Positions 28,808 to 38,181 are shown, counted from the stretch's first letter. The stretch is DNA of 64,000 nt from Clostridium isatidis (GCF_002285495.1 NZ_CP016786.1:1068001-1132000); one strand, 5' to 3'. Notes: a model not told the origin generated them from the letters alone. Translations and numbers: made by a program.

Positions 28808-28955
28808 TAAGTGTATTTAGCCAGTATCACTAGAAATAATTTTAAGTCTCCCCCTATAATATTTGTAATCATTATATTGATATTCTAAATATTTCAAATA
28901 ATTCCTATATATCGCATAAATAATCAAAATATTAATATTTGCGATAAAATACAAA

Positions 28956-28982
28956 AATAGCAGATTATATATATCTGCTACT
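28956..28982 (-). terminator. Terminator directly after the arr-like gene
   Basis: Inverted repeat TAGCAGAT/ATCTGCTA followed on the minus strand by TTTTTGTATTTT. It begins at the stop codon of the arr-like gene. Confidence 0.75.
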
Positions 28983-29523
28983 ATTCTTTGCCTTCACCCT
29001 TTGCTAATGCAGCTGCTAATATTGCTCCCTTAATATTTGCAGTAAAATAAATATGGTTCATTATAAAATCATCTTTGTAATTTGACTTTCCACCTGGGGT
29101 TAATAAGTCCCCTACTTTCAAATCTGCCTTTGTTCCATGATAAAAAGGTCCTTTATCAAAATGTTCATCTTTATATAACTCTGATAGTTCATAATTTCTT
29201 CTAGCATTATCATAGTCAGATAATATTTCATAACATTTTGCAATATTCAAATACAAAGTTGAATAGGCACTCTTTACATTTACATCATTTATTTTTAGAG
29301 CAAATTGTAAAGAGGTTTCCATCCACTTTAATTTATCCTCAATACTTTTTTGTACTCTAGCTAGATGATAAGCTGTTATAAATCTTTCATATTCATCTTC
29401 TGCTTCTTCCCAGGCTTTTTTAAAAATATTTATTGCTTCTTCAATATTTCCTGTCTCTTCTAAATTCATTCCATTCATGCATAGTTTAATAATATGGTTA
29501 TTTGGATCAAACCTTATATCCAT
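28981..29523 (-). CDS. TPR-fused rifampin ADP-ribosyltransferase (Arr-like), C-terminally truncated
   Basis: 180 residues. Residues 1-120 are helical and TPR-like. From 127, FYHGTKADLKVGDLLTPG is the hallmark start of Arr, which ADP-ribosylates rifamycins using NAD+. The Arr His (H129) and Tyr (Y159 in HIYFTAN) are present, but the protein stops after AKGEGKE, where full-length relatives continue for roughly 60 residues (IYIVEPTG... ) including the conserved Asp. A terminator begins at the stop codon, so the shortened end is real and not an obvious frameshift. It is probably inactive as a resistance enzyme. The N-terminal TPR fusion is, from memory, known in clostridial and bacillar relatives. 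Confidence 0.75.
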   Translation of the reverse strand: MDIRFDPNNHIIKLCMNGMNLEETGNIEEAINIFKKAWEEAEDEYERFITAYHLARVQKSIEDKLKWMETSLQFALKINDVNVKSAYSTLYLNIAKCYEILSDYDNARRNYELSELYKDEHFDKGPFYHGTKADLKVGDLLTPGGKSNYKDDFIMNHIYFTANIKGAILAAALAKGEGKE

Positions 29524-29662
29524 TTAATTTTACCTCCAAAGAATTTTTATATTATATTTTACCCATTCTTGATTTAGGTTAATATTATAATTTATTATCT
29601 TAAATTTTTTCTTTCCAAGTATATTAATATAGTCTCTATTTTTATATATATTTACATATTCC

Positions 29663-30388
29663 CTACTTACCTAAATATTCCTCTAAGCATACGCCTTTTT
29701 CTTTTATTTTATTAGAATGTTCAATACCAACATATCGAATATGCCAAGGTTCATAGCTATATCCAGTAATATCTTCCTTGCCTTTTATGTATCTTAGTAT
29801 AAATCCATACTTGTACATATTATTGTGCAGCCATCTACACTCTTCAGTATTCTCAAAATTTATATCCATATCTGTATAATTCTCTGCTAAAACATCTACA
29901 GCAAGTCCCGTTTGATGTTCGCTATAACCTGGTTTTGCAACATATTTATCCGCATACTCTTCTCCCCGATTAAAAACCTCAGTAGTATAAACATCTTCCT
30001 GATATTCATAGGATCTATAACCTGAAACTGCAAGTAGATATATTCCCTCTTTTTCAGCATCTTTAAACATTCTTTTTAAATTTTCACTTGCTTCTTTTCT
30101 TAATAAAATTTCCTTATTTGAATTTACCTGTATAGCTTCTAAATCATCTGGCTCATATCCTTTTTCTAGTCCATATTCTTTGTTTACCAATAGAATATTC
30201 TGTTTATTATTATTCATGGAATTATTTAAAGAAATATTATTAAAGCTATTTTCTTTCTCCGATATTTTTGATTGCTTATTATTCCATATATTAAAATATC
30301 TAATTATATCATCAGAGAAAATAAAAAATATAGCCCCTAGTAAAATTAATATACTAAAAATTCTTATACTTTTGTTTTTCTTTGCCAT
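29663..30388 (-). CDS. VanY-type D-Ala-D-Ala carboxypeptidase
   Basis: Zinc carboxypeptidase trimming the terminal D-Ala of peptidoglycan stems, 241 residues. One N-terminal membrane helix (residues 8-25) anchors it outside the cell. A spacer follows, then the M15 domain: VSGYRS, SEHQTGLAVD (H158, D165) and EPWHIRYVG (E213, H216) supply zinc ligands and catalytic base. The ATG at 30388 is chosen over GTG 30397 because AGGAAG lies 8 nt upstream. No vanR/S/H/A/X genes nearby, so a housekeeping wall role is more likely than vancomycin resistance. Divergent from dapF. Confidence 0.88.
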   Translation of the reverse strand: MAKKNKSIRIFSILILLGAIFFIFSDDIIRYFNIWNNKQSKISEKENSFNNISLNNSMNNNKQNILLVNKEYGLEKGYEPDDLEAIQVNSNKEILLRKEASENLKRMFKDAEKEGIYLLAVSGYRSYEYQEDVYTTEVFNRGEEYADKYVAKPGYSEHQTGLAVDVLAENYTDMDINFENTEECRWLHNNMYKYGFILRYIKGKEDITGYSYEPWHIRYVGIEHSNKIKEKGVCLEEYLGK

Positions 30389-30604
30389 ATTAAGCACTTC
30401 CTTTCCTGCTTTAATATAAACAAAATAACTTCTAAAAAATAACTTCTAATAATTATTTAGTTTAATTAATTATCATATTTTTCATACATTGAATATTTTA
30501 TATTATAATGCCTTATCTTAACCAAAATAGTTACAGAATTGTTAAAAATAAAGCTTGTCATATTTATTTAATAATTATTCTCATATTTTCTTAGAGGTGA
30601 TGAG

Positions 30605-31444
30605 ATGAAAATTGAATTTACAAAAATGCATGGCTGTGGTAATGATTATATTTTCTTTAATTGTATCAATCATGACATTAATAAACCTGAAGAACTCTCA
30701 AAATCTATCTCCAACAGACATTTCGGTATTGGAGGTGATGGAATTGTACTAATTTACAAATCAAATAAAGCAGATGCGAAAATGCGTATGTTTAATGCTG
30801 ATGGAAGTGAAGGAAAAATGTGTGGAAATGCAATAAGATGCATAGGAAAATATTTATTTGATAATGAAATTATTAAAAAGAAAAATGTAACTATTGAAAC
30901 TATAAGCGGGGTAAAAAATTTAACACTTCATATAATAAATAACTTAGTTTCATCAGTGACTGTAGATATGGGTAAAGCAGAATTTTTACCTTCAAAGATT
31001 CCTGTTAAACTTAATGGAGAAAAAATAATTAATAGAAAAATATCCATAAATGGTGAGGATTATAAAATAACCTGTGTTTCAATAGGAAATCCTCATTGCG
31101 TTGTTTTTCAAGATAATATAGAAACCCTTAATTTAATGAGTATTGGACCAAATTTCGAAAATTTCCCTATTTTTCCTGAAAGAATAAACACTGAATTCGT
31201 TAAGGTTATAGACAAAAACACTATTAAAATGAGGGTTTGGGAACGCGGTAGTGGTGAAACTTTAGCTTGTGGAACAGGAGCTTGTGCTGCTGCTGTAGCT
31301 GCTGTTGAAAATAGATTTTGTAATAAGGGAGAAGATATTTATGTTATTCTAAAGGGCGGAGAACTTATTATTAACTATACAAATGAAAGAATACTAATGA
31401 CTGGTAAAGCTGAAAAGGTATTTGACGGTTATATAGAAATTTAA
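30605..31444 (+). CDS. dapF: Diaminopimelate epimerase
   Basis: Converts LL- to meso-diaminopimelate for lysine and peptidoglycan synthesis. 279 residues, normal length. It has the N-terminal KMHGCGNDYIFF, the first catalytic Cys in EGKMCGNAIRC (C73) and the second in ETLACGTGACA (C222). Ribosome binding site GAGGTGATGAG. It lies 32 bp upstream of dapL, the gene for the preceding step, in one operon. Confidence 0.96.
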   Translation: MKIEFTKMHGCGNDYIFFNCINHDINKPEELSKSISNRHFGIGGDGIVLIYKSNKADAKMRMFNADGSEGKMCGNAIRCIGKYLFDNEIIKKKNVTIETISGVKNLTLHIINNLVSSVTVDMGKAEFLPSKIPVKLNGEKIINRKISINGEDYKITCVSIGNPHCVVFQDNIETLNLMSIGPNFENFPIFPERINTEFVKVIDKNTIKMRVWERGSGETLACGTGACAAAVAAVENRFCNKGEDIYVILKGGELIINYTNERILMTGKAEKVFDGYIEI

Positions 31445-31476
31445 TTAAAAATATTACAAATAAGGGGAAGTGATGT

Positions 31477-32658
31477 ATGAAGATTAATAGTAATTATTTA
31501 AAGCTAGAAAATAATTATTTATTTTCTACTATAACAAAAAAAGTAGAGGATTATAAAAGTAAATATCCTAAAAAAGAAATAATTAATCTAGGTATTGGAG
31601 ATGTAACCCAGCCTCTTCCAACTGCTGTAATAAATGCACTACACAAAGCTGTTTCTGAAATGAGTTCAAAACATACTTTCAGAGGATATGGCCCTGAACA
31701 CGGATATAACTTTTTAAAAACTGCTATTCGCACTTATTATGAAAAAAGAGGTGTTTTTTTAGAAGAAAATGAAATATTCATTAGTGAAGGTGCAAATAGT
31801 GATTTAGGTAATATACTTGATATTTTTTCAAATGATAACACTGTATTGATACCTGATCCTGTTTATCCAGTTTACATGGATACAAATATTATGGCTGGTA
31901 GAAAAATAATATTTATGTGTGCAACAGAAGAAAACAACTTTCTTCCAATGCCTGATAAAAATATTAAAGCCGATATAATATTCATCTGTTCTCCTAATAA
32001 TCCTACTGGAGCAGTATATAATAAAGATCAACTAAAAGAATGGGTAGACTATGCATTATCTTGTAATGCTGTAATTATATTTGATGGAGCATATGAAGCC
32101 TATATTCAAGATAGGAAGCTGCCAAGAAGCATTTATGAAATTGAAGATGCCAAGAAATGTGCTATAGAAATTTGCTCACTTTCAAAAAATGCAGGTTTTA
32201 CCGGAACAAGATGCGGCTATACTATTGTCCCAAATGAACTAAGATTTGAAGGTGTTCATTTAAATATGCTATGGCTAAGACGGCAGACTACAAAATTTAA
32301 CGGAGTAGCTTACATTATTCAACGGGCTGCAGAAGCTGCCTTTACAGAAGAAGGGCAAGCAGAAATATCAAAGTTTATTAATTATTACATGGATAATGCG
32401 AAAATAATATGTAATACATTACAGAATATGAATATCTGGTTTACTGGCGGTGAAAACTCACCATATATATGGTTAAAATGTCCTAAGGGCATGACATCGT
32501 GGGAATTTTTTGATTTTCTACTAGAAAGGGCTAATACAGTTGGTTCTCCTGGTTCTGGATTTGGTAAGAATGGAGAAGGTTTCTTTAGGCTTACATCCTT
32601 TGGAGATAGAAAAAATGTTGAAATCGCTATGAAAAAAATTTCTTCCATACTAATTTAA
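31477..32658 (+). CDS. dapL: LL-diaminopimelate aminotransferase
   Basis: PLP enzyme making LL-diaminopimelate directly from tetrahydrodipicolinate, bypassing the succinylase or acetylase steps. 393 residues. N-terminal INLGIGDVTQPLP, CSPNNPTG (171-178), and PLP lysine K237 in SLSKNAGFTGTRCGY are diagnostic. Ribosome binding site AGGGGAAG. In an operon with dapF, it defines the DapL variant of the lysine pathway in this organism. Confidence 0.95.
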   Translation: MKINSNYLKLENNYLFSTITKKVEDYKSKYPKKEIINLGIGDVTQPLPTAVINALHKAVSEMSSKHTFRGYGPEHGYNFLKTAIRTYYEKRGVFLEENEIFISEGANSDLGNILDIFSNDNTVLIPDPVYPVYMDTNIMAGRKIIFMCATEENNFLPMPDKNIKADIIFICSPNNPTGAVYNKDQLKEWVDYALSCNAVIIFDGAYEAYIQDRKLPRSIYEIEDAKKCAIEICSLSKNAGFTGTRCGYTIVPNELRFEGVHLNMLWLRRQTTKFNGVAYIIQRAAEAAFTEEGQAEISKFINYYMDNAKIICNTLQNMNIWFTGGENSPYIWLKCPKGMTSWEFFDFLLERANTVGSPGSGFGKNGEGFFRLTSFGDRKNVEIAMKKISSILI

Positions 32659-32674
32659 ATTTTTTAACTTTAAT

Positions 32675-32705
32675 AAAAACACTGATTGTTACAATCAGTG
32701 TTTTT
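32675..32705. terminator. Bidirectional terminator after dapL
   Basis: AAAAACACTGATTG-TTA-CAATCAGTGTTTTT hairpin, perfect stem with A and T flanks; serves dapL and the small gene on the other strand. Confidence 0.88.
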
Positions 32706-32711
32706 ATAAAT

Positions 32712-32891
32712 CTATTTATAAACAATATTATCCTTCATATAATCATAAATATCAAATTTAAATTCTTCTGCAAGTAAAACTAATTCATCTTCATCTGCAT
32801 TATCAATGCTCATAATAAGCGGCATAATTGATGATGGACCAACCTTCTTCAATAAATCCTCTTTTAATCTTTTATAGTCTATATTCTGCAT
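32712..32891 (-). CDS. Small conserved-looking acidic protein
   Basis: 59 residues (MQNIDYKRLKEDLLKKVG...), acidic and helical, without membrane segment or cysteines. An excellent ribosome binding site (GGGGAGAG) 6 nt before the ATG and a terminator right after the stop support a real gene. The repeated Asp/Glu stretch NADEDELVLLAEEF suggests a small regulatory or sporulation-type helical protein. Function unknown. Confidence 0.7.
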   Translation of the reverse strand: MQNIDYKRLKEDLLKKVGPSSIMPLIMSIDNADEDELVLLAEEFKFDIYDYMKDNIVYK

Positions 32892-33070
32892 ATTATCTCT
32901 CCCCTTTTAAATATATCCATGTAATGTAATATCAAATGGACTACAAAATTATTATACCATACATTTTTTGCCATATAAATGATTTTTTTCCTCTTTACTT
33001 ACTGTTAATAGTATTTAAATTAACAATTTTTTTATTAGTTCATAAAATAACTTATAAAGGTGGTGTTTAA

Positions 33071-34714
33071 ATGAATAATATAAATGACAATCCTTCTAAT
33101 GCTTTTGATTATATTGTTATAGGAACTGGTCCTGCCGGCGCTGTATTAGCTAAAACTCTTAGTGATGACAAAAGAAATTCGGTTCTTTTGCTTGAAGCAG
33201 GGGAAAATAATGATAAAAACATAGAAATCAGAGATTCTACTACAAATCTTGGAAATTACTATCCTCAATTTTTCTGGCCGGGAGTTACAGCACCACAAAA
33301 GCATTTGAATGGAAAGATATTTGAATGGACAACTGGTAGACTTGCTGGTGGCGGTTCTTCTGTAAATGGAGAACAATATGTAAGGCCTACAACCTTTGTA
33401 TTGAAAAAATTAGAAGATTACTTAGGTTCTATATGGGGACCACAACAGGCAATAAGAAATTTTGTTGAGCTTGAAAATTATAATGGTAAAACCACTAATT
33501 CCGCGGCTCATGGCTACGGTGGCAGATTGGATATTAGACAAACTCCAGAAACAGTTCCAGCTATTACAAAAAAACTTGTGTTAGCAATAGAAGCTGCTAC
33601 AGGTTATAAAACAATCTTAGATTACAATGATCCTAATACTCCTCTCGGTCCATTTTATAGGTGGCAATTAAGCCAAAAACCAAATGGAGAACGTGAAAGT
33701 TCTTCTACCGCTTTTCTATCTGCTGATGTCGTATGCCCAAAAGGTTATGGGCAAAATGGTCGTAAACTTAGATTACTTTATAAATCAACTGCTCTTCGAA
33801 TTATTTTTAATTCTAATAAAGTAGCTACTGGTGTAGATTTCCTTAAAGAAGGAAAACTTCAACGAGCTTTTGCAAATAAGGGAATTATTTTATCTGCTGG
33901 TATAAATAGTACTCAACTTTTACTACTTTCGGGTATAGGTCCTGAAGAGGAACTTAAAGCTGCAAATATCCCAGTAATTTATAACAATCCAAATGTAGGA
34001 AGAAACCTCTCTAATCATACTCTTAATACAGCAATATTTACATTAAATGAAAATGATCTTGTAGAAATTGACAAAGATCCAAATGCTCTTTATAATGGTG
34101 GGGCATTTTTACCAATTCCTCTTCATGATGCAAATCAAGAGGAACGAAGTATTCAACTAATAGGTTCTGTATCTAATAATTCATTAATACTGATAATTCT
34201 ATACTTACATCCAGAAAGTCGTGGTTCTATCAAAATTCAAAACAATGATCCCTTAAAAATAGTTTTAGCTGATGAAGGCTATCTAAATAATCCAAAAGAC
34301 TTAGAAGTTATTAAAGCAGTATATCGAAATTATATTAAAAATATTGCTATAAAACTCTCAAAAATTGATTCAGCTTATAAACTAATATCTCCAACAATGG
34401 ATATAATAGATGATGATGAAAAACTTGAAGAATATATAAGAAATAACTTTGGACATCCTCATCATCAGCAATCTTCTCTTAGCATGGGACCATTAAATAA
34501 TGGAGGTGTTGTTGACAATTCGGGTAGAGTTTATGGAGTAAGAAATCTAATTGTAGCAGATGCTTCTATTATTCCATTTAGTGTTGATGGAAATACTGCA
34601 GCTGCTTCATATTTAGTAGGTTATACAATTGCAAAGGAACTACTAGCTAACGATACTTATGGATATAGAAAAAATTATCCTTACTATCCTATCTATCCTT
34701 GGTATATTTGGTGA
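33071..34714 (+). CDS. GMC-family FAD-dependent oxidoreductase
   Basis: 547 residues. FAD site VIGTGPAGAV (16-25), ELLEAG-like LLLEAGE, GMC signature GRLAGGGSSVNGEQY near 95-110, and the C-terminal HPHHQQSS catalytic His region followed by VADASIIPFSVDGNTAAAS. GMC enzymes oxidise alcohols or sugars, usually passing electrons to O2 or a quinone, which is unusual for a presumed anaerobe. The C-terminal tail is Tyr/Pro-rich (YPYYPIYPWYIW), unlike typical family members. No signal peptide. Ribosome binding site AAAGGTGG; single-gene unit. Substrate unknown. Confidence 0.85.
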   Translation: MNNINDNPSNAFDYIVIGTGPAGAVLAKTLSDDKRNSVLLLEAGENNDKNIEIRDSTTNLGNYYPQFFWPGVTAPQKHLNGKIFEWTTGRLAGGGSSVNGEQYVRPTTFVLKKLEDYLGSIWGPQQAIRNFVELENYNGKTTNSAAHGYGGRLDIRQTPETVPAITKKLVLAIEAATGYKTILDYNDPNTPLGPFYRWQLSQKPNGERESSSTAFLSADVVCPKGYGQNGRKLRLLYKSTALRIIFNSNKVATGVDFLKEGKLQRAFANKGIILSAGINSTQLLLLSGIGPEEELKAANIPVIYNNPNVGRNLSNHTLNTAIFTLNENDLVEIDKDPNALYNGGAFLPIPLHDANQEERSIQLIGSVSNNSLILIILYLHPESRGSIKIQNNDPLKIVLADEGYLNNPKDLEVIKAVYRNYIKNIAIKLSKIDSAYKLISPTMDIIDDDEKLEEYIRNNFGHPHHQQSSLSMGPLNNGGVVDNSGRVYGVRNLIVADASIIPFSVDGNTAAASYLVGYTIAKELLANDTYGYRKNYPYYPIYPWYIW

Positions 34715-34720
34715 TTTAAA

Positions 34721-34752
34721 AAAATTAAGCAGGGAACATTCCCTGCTTTTTA
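34721..34752. terminator. Bidirectional terminator
   Basis: AAGCAGGGA/TCCCTGCTT hairpin followed by TTTTATTT, between the converging GMC oxidoreductase and helD-like genes. Confidence 0.85.
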
Positions 34753-34824
34753 TTTAATCCCTATAAATAATCATTTTTTTAATATGACATAATCTTTGCT
34801 AGAGCAAATATAACAAACTTCCTA

Positions 34825-37053
34825 TCATATTTTAATAGCTTCCTTTAATAATGGTGAAATTTCACCTGAATAATATATTCCTAAAACATGGAGTGCTCTT
34901 GTGCAAGCTGTATAAAGAAGAAGCCTTTCTTCTTCGCAGCTATAAACTGTTTCTCCTGCATTATATATAAGTGCTACATCAAATTCTAATCCCTTTGCTA
35001 GATAGGCAGGGATTATTAAGGTACCACTAATATATTCATCATCATCCTTCATTATAGCTTTTACCTGAATTTTATCTTTTAGATAATCAAAAACTTTCTT
35101 TGCTTCTTTAATGTTTTTTGTTATAATACCTATTGATTTAAATCCCTTTTCTTTAAACACCTTTATATCCTCAATTAATTTTTCTTTTATATCTTCTTCT
35201 CTTGAGAGATTTATAATAAAAGGTTTTTCCCCACTTCTTTCTACATATTCATCATTAATTTCTTTATTTAAAATTTTTCTTGCAAACTTTGTAATTTCCA
35301 TTGTAGACCTATAACTTTTAGTTAAATTTATCAAGCAAGTTTTATCCTTTTGAAAAATATGGTCAATATTATTATAACAACCTAAATTCATATAAGGATT
35401 TATTGATTGTTGTAAATCTCCAAGAATAGTCATATTGGCAGATTTAAAAATATTGGTTAATATTTCATATTGTAAAGGTGTATAATCCTGAGCTTCATCA
35501 ATAATTATATATTTTATTTCAGAAGTTCCAGAAACATCTCCCATTGCAACCTTTAAATAAAGTAAAGCAATTTGATCCTCATAATTCAATTCTTTATTTT
35601 TTAATTTATTAAGTGTATAGAATTTAATTTCTTCAATATTTGGTCCCTTATAAAAATTCTTAAATTTTTCAAAAAGCTCTTTATAAATATCTAATAAATC
35701 GAATTTTGTTATTCTATCTATCTCATTATATGCCTCTAACATTTGATCTTTAGCAATAGCTCTACTTTGTTTCTTAATTTCTTTTTCACTTGTATAATAA
35801 TCAGAAGTTTCAAGTACATTAGCCGCTTCTTCTATTAGTTCTTTTTCATAAGCCTCCAAAAGAAATATTATCCTATTCTTTATTTTATCCAGCCTTCTCT
35901 TTATAGGCATATTATTATAGTCCTTATTAAACAATTCTTCTATTTCTTTGGAAGATATTATCATCTTATCATTTACAATTATATCCTTAAAATCTCTATT
36001 CTTTTTTTCTAGATAAGAAACATATTCTTTTAATATATTAATAAATTCCAAAGAAGATTTAAATCTAATATTTATAATTCTTGTCTCATAAATATTTAAA
36101 TCTTTATAACTAAAAATATACTCCATCATATTACAGTAATCTTCTTTTTTAAATTCATCTCCTAAAGCTTTATTCATAAACTCCTTAAAAGTAGTTTGAT
36201 ACATATTTTCTTCCCCAAGCTGTGGCAATACATTAGAAATATATTCATTAAAAATATCATTAGGAGAAAATATTACTATATTTCGTGAATTTATTTTTTC
36301 TCTATATTTATATAAGAGATAAGCTATTCTATGTAAAGCTACAGATGTTTTCCCACTTCCAGCAGGACCTTGAACAATAAGATTCTTGTATTCTTCATTA
36401 CGAATTACTTGATTTTGCTCTCTTTGAATAGATGTTACTATTGATTTCATTTTATTATCTGTGCTCTTAGCTAAAATCTCTTGTAACACATCATCTTCTA
36501 TATTAATATCACTATCAAACATGTATTCAATTTTCCCATTATTAATTTTATATTGCCTCTTTAAGATTATCTTTCCATTAATTATTCCTTCAGGGGATTT
36601 ATATTTTCCTTCTCCAATTTCATATTCATAAAACATGCTTGAAACCGGTGCTCTCCAATCATATACTAAAAAATCAAATTCCTCATTAATAAGATTAGAA
36701 ATTCCTATATAAAACTTTTCAGCTTTATCATTGTCATGCTCAATAAAATCCATTCTCCCAAAATAAGGTGATAATAGCATTTGTTCATATTTTTCTTCCA
36801 TTTGTCTTGTAAATTCATGATTTCTTTTTTGCATTTTAGTTGAATTGATAAATTGCATAAAATCTACAACTTGATCTAATCCATTATTTATGGCAACTGA
36901 ACCGATATTATCCCACATTTCTTTATGAGTTTCTATATATTCCTTTTTAAAACGCTCTTTATAATTGCGCTTTTCATTTAGCTGTTTTCTAACTTCAGTA
37001 AGGACTTTTTGAAGCCACTCCTTTTCAGCAAACCATTCAGAATTATTATTCAA
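34825..37053 (-). CDS. helD: HelD-type UvrD-like helicase (RNA polymerase recycling factor)
   Basis: 742 residues of the superfamily 1 HelD class, which in Firmicutes binds RNA polymerase and frees it from stalled complexes. A charged coiled-coil arm (1-95) precedes DWRAPVSSMFYEYE, diagnostic of HelD. Walker A QGPAGSGKTS (231-240), IIIDEAQDYTPLQ (Walker B), GDLQQSI and the motif VI region (LLLYTACTRALHVLGIY) complete the motor. A TTG start at 37053 has GGGGAG 8 nt upstream; GTG 37062 touches the ribosome binding site. It faces away from the small-RNA-like promoter between it and metA. Confidence 0.85.
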   Translation of the reverse strand: MNNNSEWFAEKEWLQKVLTEVRKQLNEKRNYKERFKKEYIETHKEMWDNIGSVAINNGLDQVVDFMQFINSTKMQKRNHEFTRQMEEKYEQMLLSPYFGRMDFIEHDNDKAEKFYIGISNLINEEFDFLVYDWRAPVSSMFYEYEIGEGKYKSPEGIINGKIILKRQYKINNGKIEYMFDSDINIEDDVLQEILAKSTDNKMKSIVTSIQREQNQVIRNEEYKNLIVQGPAGSGKTSVALHRIAYLLYKYREKINSRNIVIFSPNDIFNEYISNVLPQLGEENMYQTTFKEFMNKALGDEFKKEDYCNMMEYIFSYKDLNIYETRIINIRFKSSLEFINILKEYVSYLEKKNRDFKDIIVNDKMIISSKEIEELFNKDYNNMPIKRRLDKIKNRIIFLLEAYEKELIEEAANVLETSDYYTSEKEIKKQSRAIAKDQMLEAYNEIDRITKFDLLDIYKELFEKFKNFYKGPNIEEIKFYTLNKLKNKELNYEDQIALLYLKVAMGDVSGTSEIKYIIIDEAQDYTPLQYEILTNIFKSANMTILGDLQQSINPYMNLGCYNNIDHIFQKDKTCLINLTKSYRSTMEITKFARKILNKEINDEYVERSGEKPFIINLSREEDIKEKLIEDIKVFKEKGFKSIGIITKNIKEAKKVFDYLKDKIQVKAIMKDDDEYISGTLIIPAYLAKGLEFDVALIYNAGETVYSCEEERLLLYTACTRALHVLGIYYSGEISPLLKEAIKI

Positions 37054-37095
37054 ATAAATCACTCCCCTTAATAGATTAATTTTATAAAAAAGTTA

Positions 37096-37146
37096 TTGAC
37101 ATTGTTTTTTGCAAGATGTATAATATAATTAGGGAATTATATTATA
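37096..37146 (+). promoter_or_regulatory. Consensus sigma-A promoter overlaid by a perfect palindrome
   Basis: TTGACA (37096-37101), a 17-bp spacer and TATAAT (37119-37124) form an ideal vegetative promoter pointing rightwards. The -10 is the start of a perfect inverted repeat with 12-bp arms (37119-37130 and 37135-37146) around AGGG, so a dimeric repressor could control initiation. No gene follows on this strand before the terminator at 37206. Confidence 0.7.
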
Positions 37147-37238
37147 TCTCATAAAATGTTGATATCTGTTTTATGTTATCACTTTTATTTTTTTTGTCAA
37201 TAATTAAAACCATTTGCATTTTTGCAAATGGTTTTTTT
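37132..37238 (+). ncRNA. Candidate small RNA
   Basis: The sequence between the consensus promoter and the strong terminator would yield a transcript of about 105 nt. It has no open frame of note. The strand is opposite to both helD and metA, so it is not a leader of either. No known RNA family recognised; existence inferred from promoter plus terminator only. Confidence 0.5.
37206..37238. terminator. Strong terminator
   Basis: Perfect 12-bp stem AAACCATTTGCA/TGCAAATGGTTT with a TTTT loop, followed by TTTT on the plus strand. It also lies 12 bp after the metA stop on the minus strand, so it probably serves both directions. Confidence 0.85.
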
Positions 37239-37249
37239 ATAATAATATA

Positions 37250-38140
37250 TTAACTATCCTTACAAACATAATATTTTAACCAATTTGAAAATAATAAATT
37301 GGCATGTGCTCTCCATCTTACAATAGGTTCACTATTAGGATCATTCTTAGAAAAATAATTCTTTGGTATATCTATATTAATACCTTTTGATTTATCTCTT
37401 TCATATTCTTGCTTTAAAGTATTAGAATCATATTCAGAATGGCCAGTGGCAAAAATTTGTTTTCCATTATTAGCATAAGCAAGATATACTCCAGCCTCCT
37501 CTGATTCTGATAAAATAGTAAGTCCTGGAACCTTATAAATATCTTCTTTTAAAATATCTGTATGTCTTGAATGAGGCACATAAAACTCATCATCAAAACC
37601 CCTTAATAAACTAGCACTCTTATCATTTACTTTATGCGAGAAAATACCAAATAATTTCTTATCTAAAGGATATTTAGGAATACCAAAATGATAATATAGG
37701 CCAGCTTGGGCTCCCCAACATATATGAAAAGTTGAAGTAACATTTTCTACTGAATAACTCATTACCTCTTTTAGTTCCTCCCAGTAATCTACCTCCTCAA
37801 ATTCTAAATGTTCAATTGGTGCCCCTGTTATTATAAATCCATCAAATTTTTCATTTTTTATTTCCTTGAAATTTCTATAAAAGTTTAGGAGGTGTTCTTT
37901 AGGAGTATTTTTACACTTATGCTCCTTAATATAAATAAGCTCAACTTCTACATTTATATCAGTATTTGCAAGAAGTCTTAAAAGTTGAGTTTCTGTGTTA
38001 ATTTTTGTAGGCATCAAATTTAAAATTCCTATCTTAATAGTCTTTAAATCATTATTGAATTTCTCCTTATATATAACAGGAAGCTTTTCATTTGTAAGAA
38101 TTTTAGCTGCTGGTAAGCCTTCTGGAATAATTACTGGCAT
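37250..38140 (-). CDS. metA: Homoserine O-acetyltransferase (MetA family)
   Basis: Activates homoserine in methionine synthesis. 296 residues. Catalytic Cys C141 in HICWGAQAG and the later His-x-Glu (GHSEYD) are present. At the acyl-CoA selector position (111 in Bacillus cereus numbering) it has Glu (GAPIEHLEF, E110), which in characterised MetA enzymes goes with acetyl-CoA, whereas E. coli has Gly and uses succinyl-CoA. So acetyltransferase activity is predicted despite the usual succinyltransferase label. A SAM-I riboswitch with terminator lies in its leader, giving repression by S-adenosylmethionine. Ribosome binding site GGAGAG. Confidence 0.92.
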   Translation of the reverse strand: MPVIIPEGLPAAKILTNEKLPVIYKEKFNNDLKTIKIGILNLMPTKINTETQLLRLLANTDINVEVELIYIKEHKCKNTPKEHLLNFYRNFKEIKNEKFDGFIITGAPIEHLEFEEVDYWEELKEVMSYSVENVTSTFHICWGAQAGLYYHFGIPKYPLDKKLFGIFSHKVNDKSASLLRGFDDEFYVPHSRHTDILKEDIYKVPGLTILSESEEAGVYLAYANNGKQIFATGHSEYDSNTLKQEYERDKSKGINIDIPKNYFSKNDPNSEPIVRWRAHANLLFSNWLKYYVCKDS

Positions 38141-38181
38141 AATTTCTCTCCTTTCCTACGCTATTTATTATAAGAATAAAT

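Noticed and set aside
29663..30388. Vancomycin resistance operon at the vanY-like gene
   Set aside because: No vanHAX, vanR/S or vanZ genes nearby; the carboxypeptidase alone fits a wall-maintenance role.
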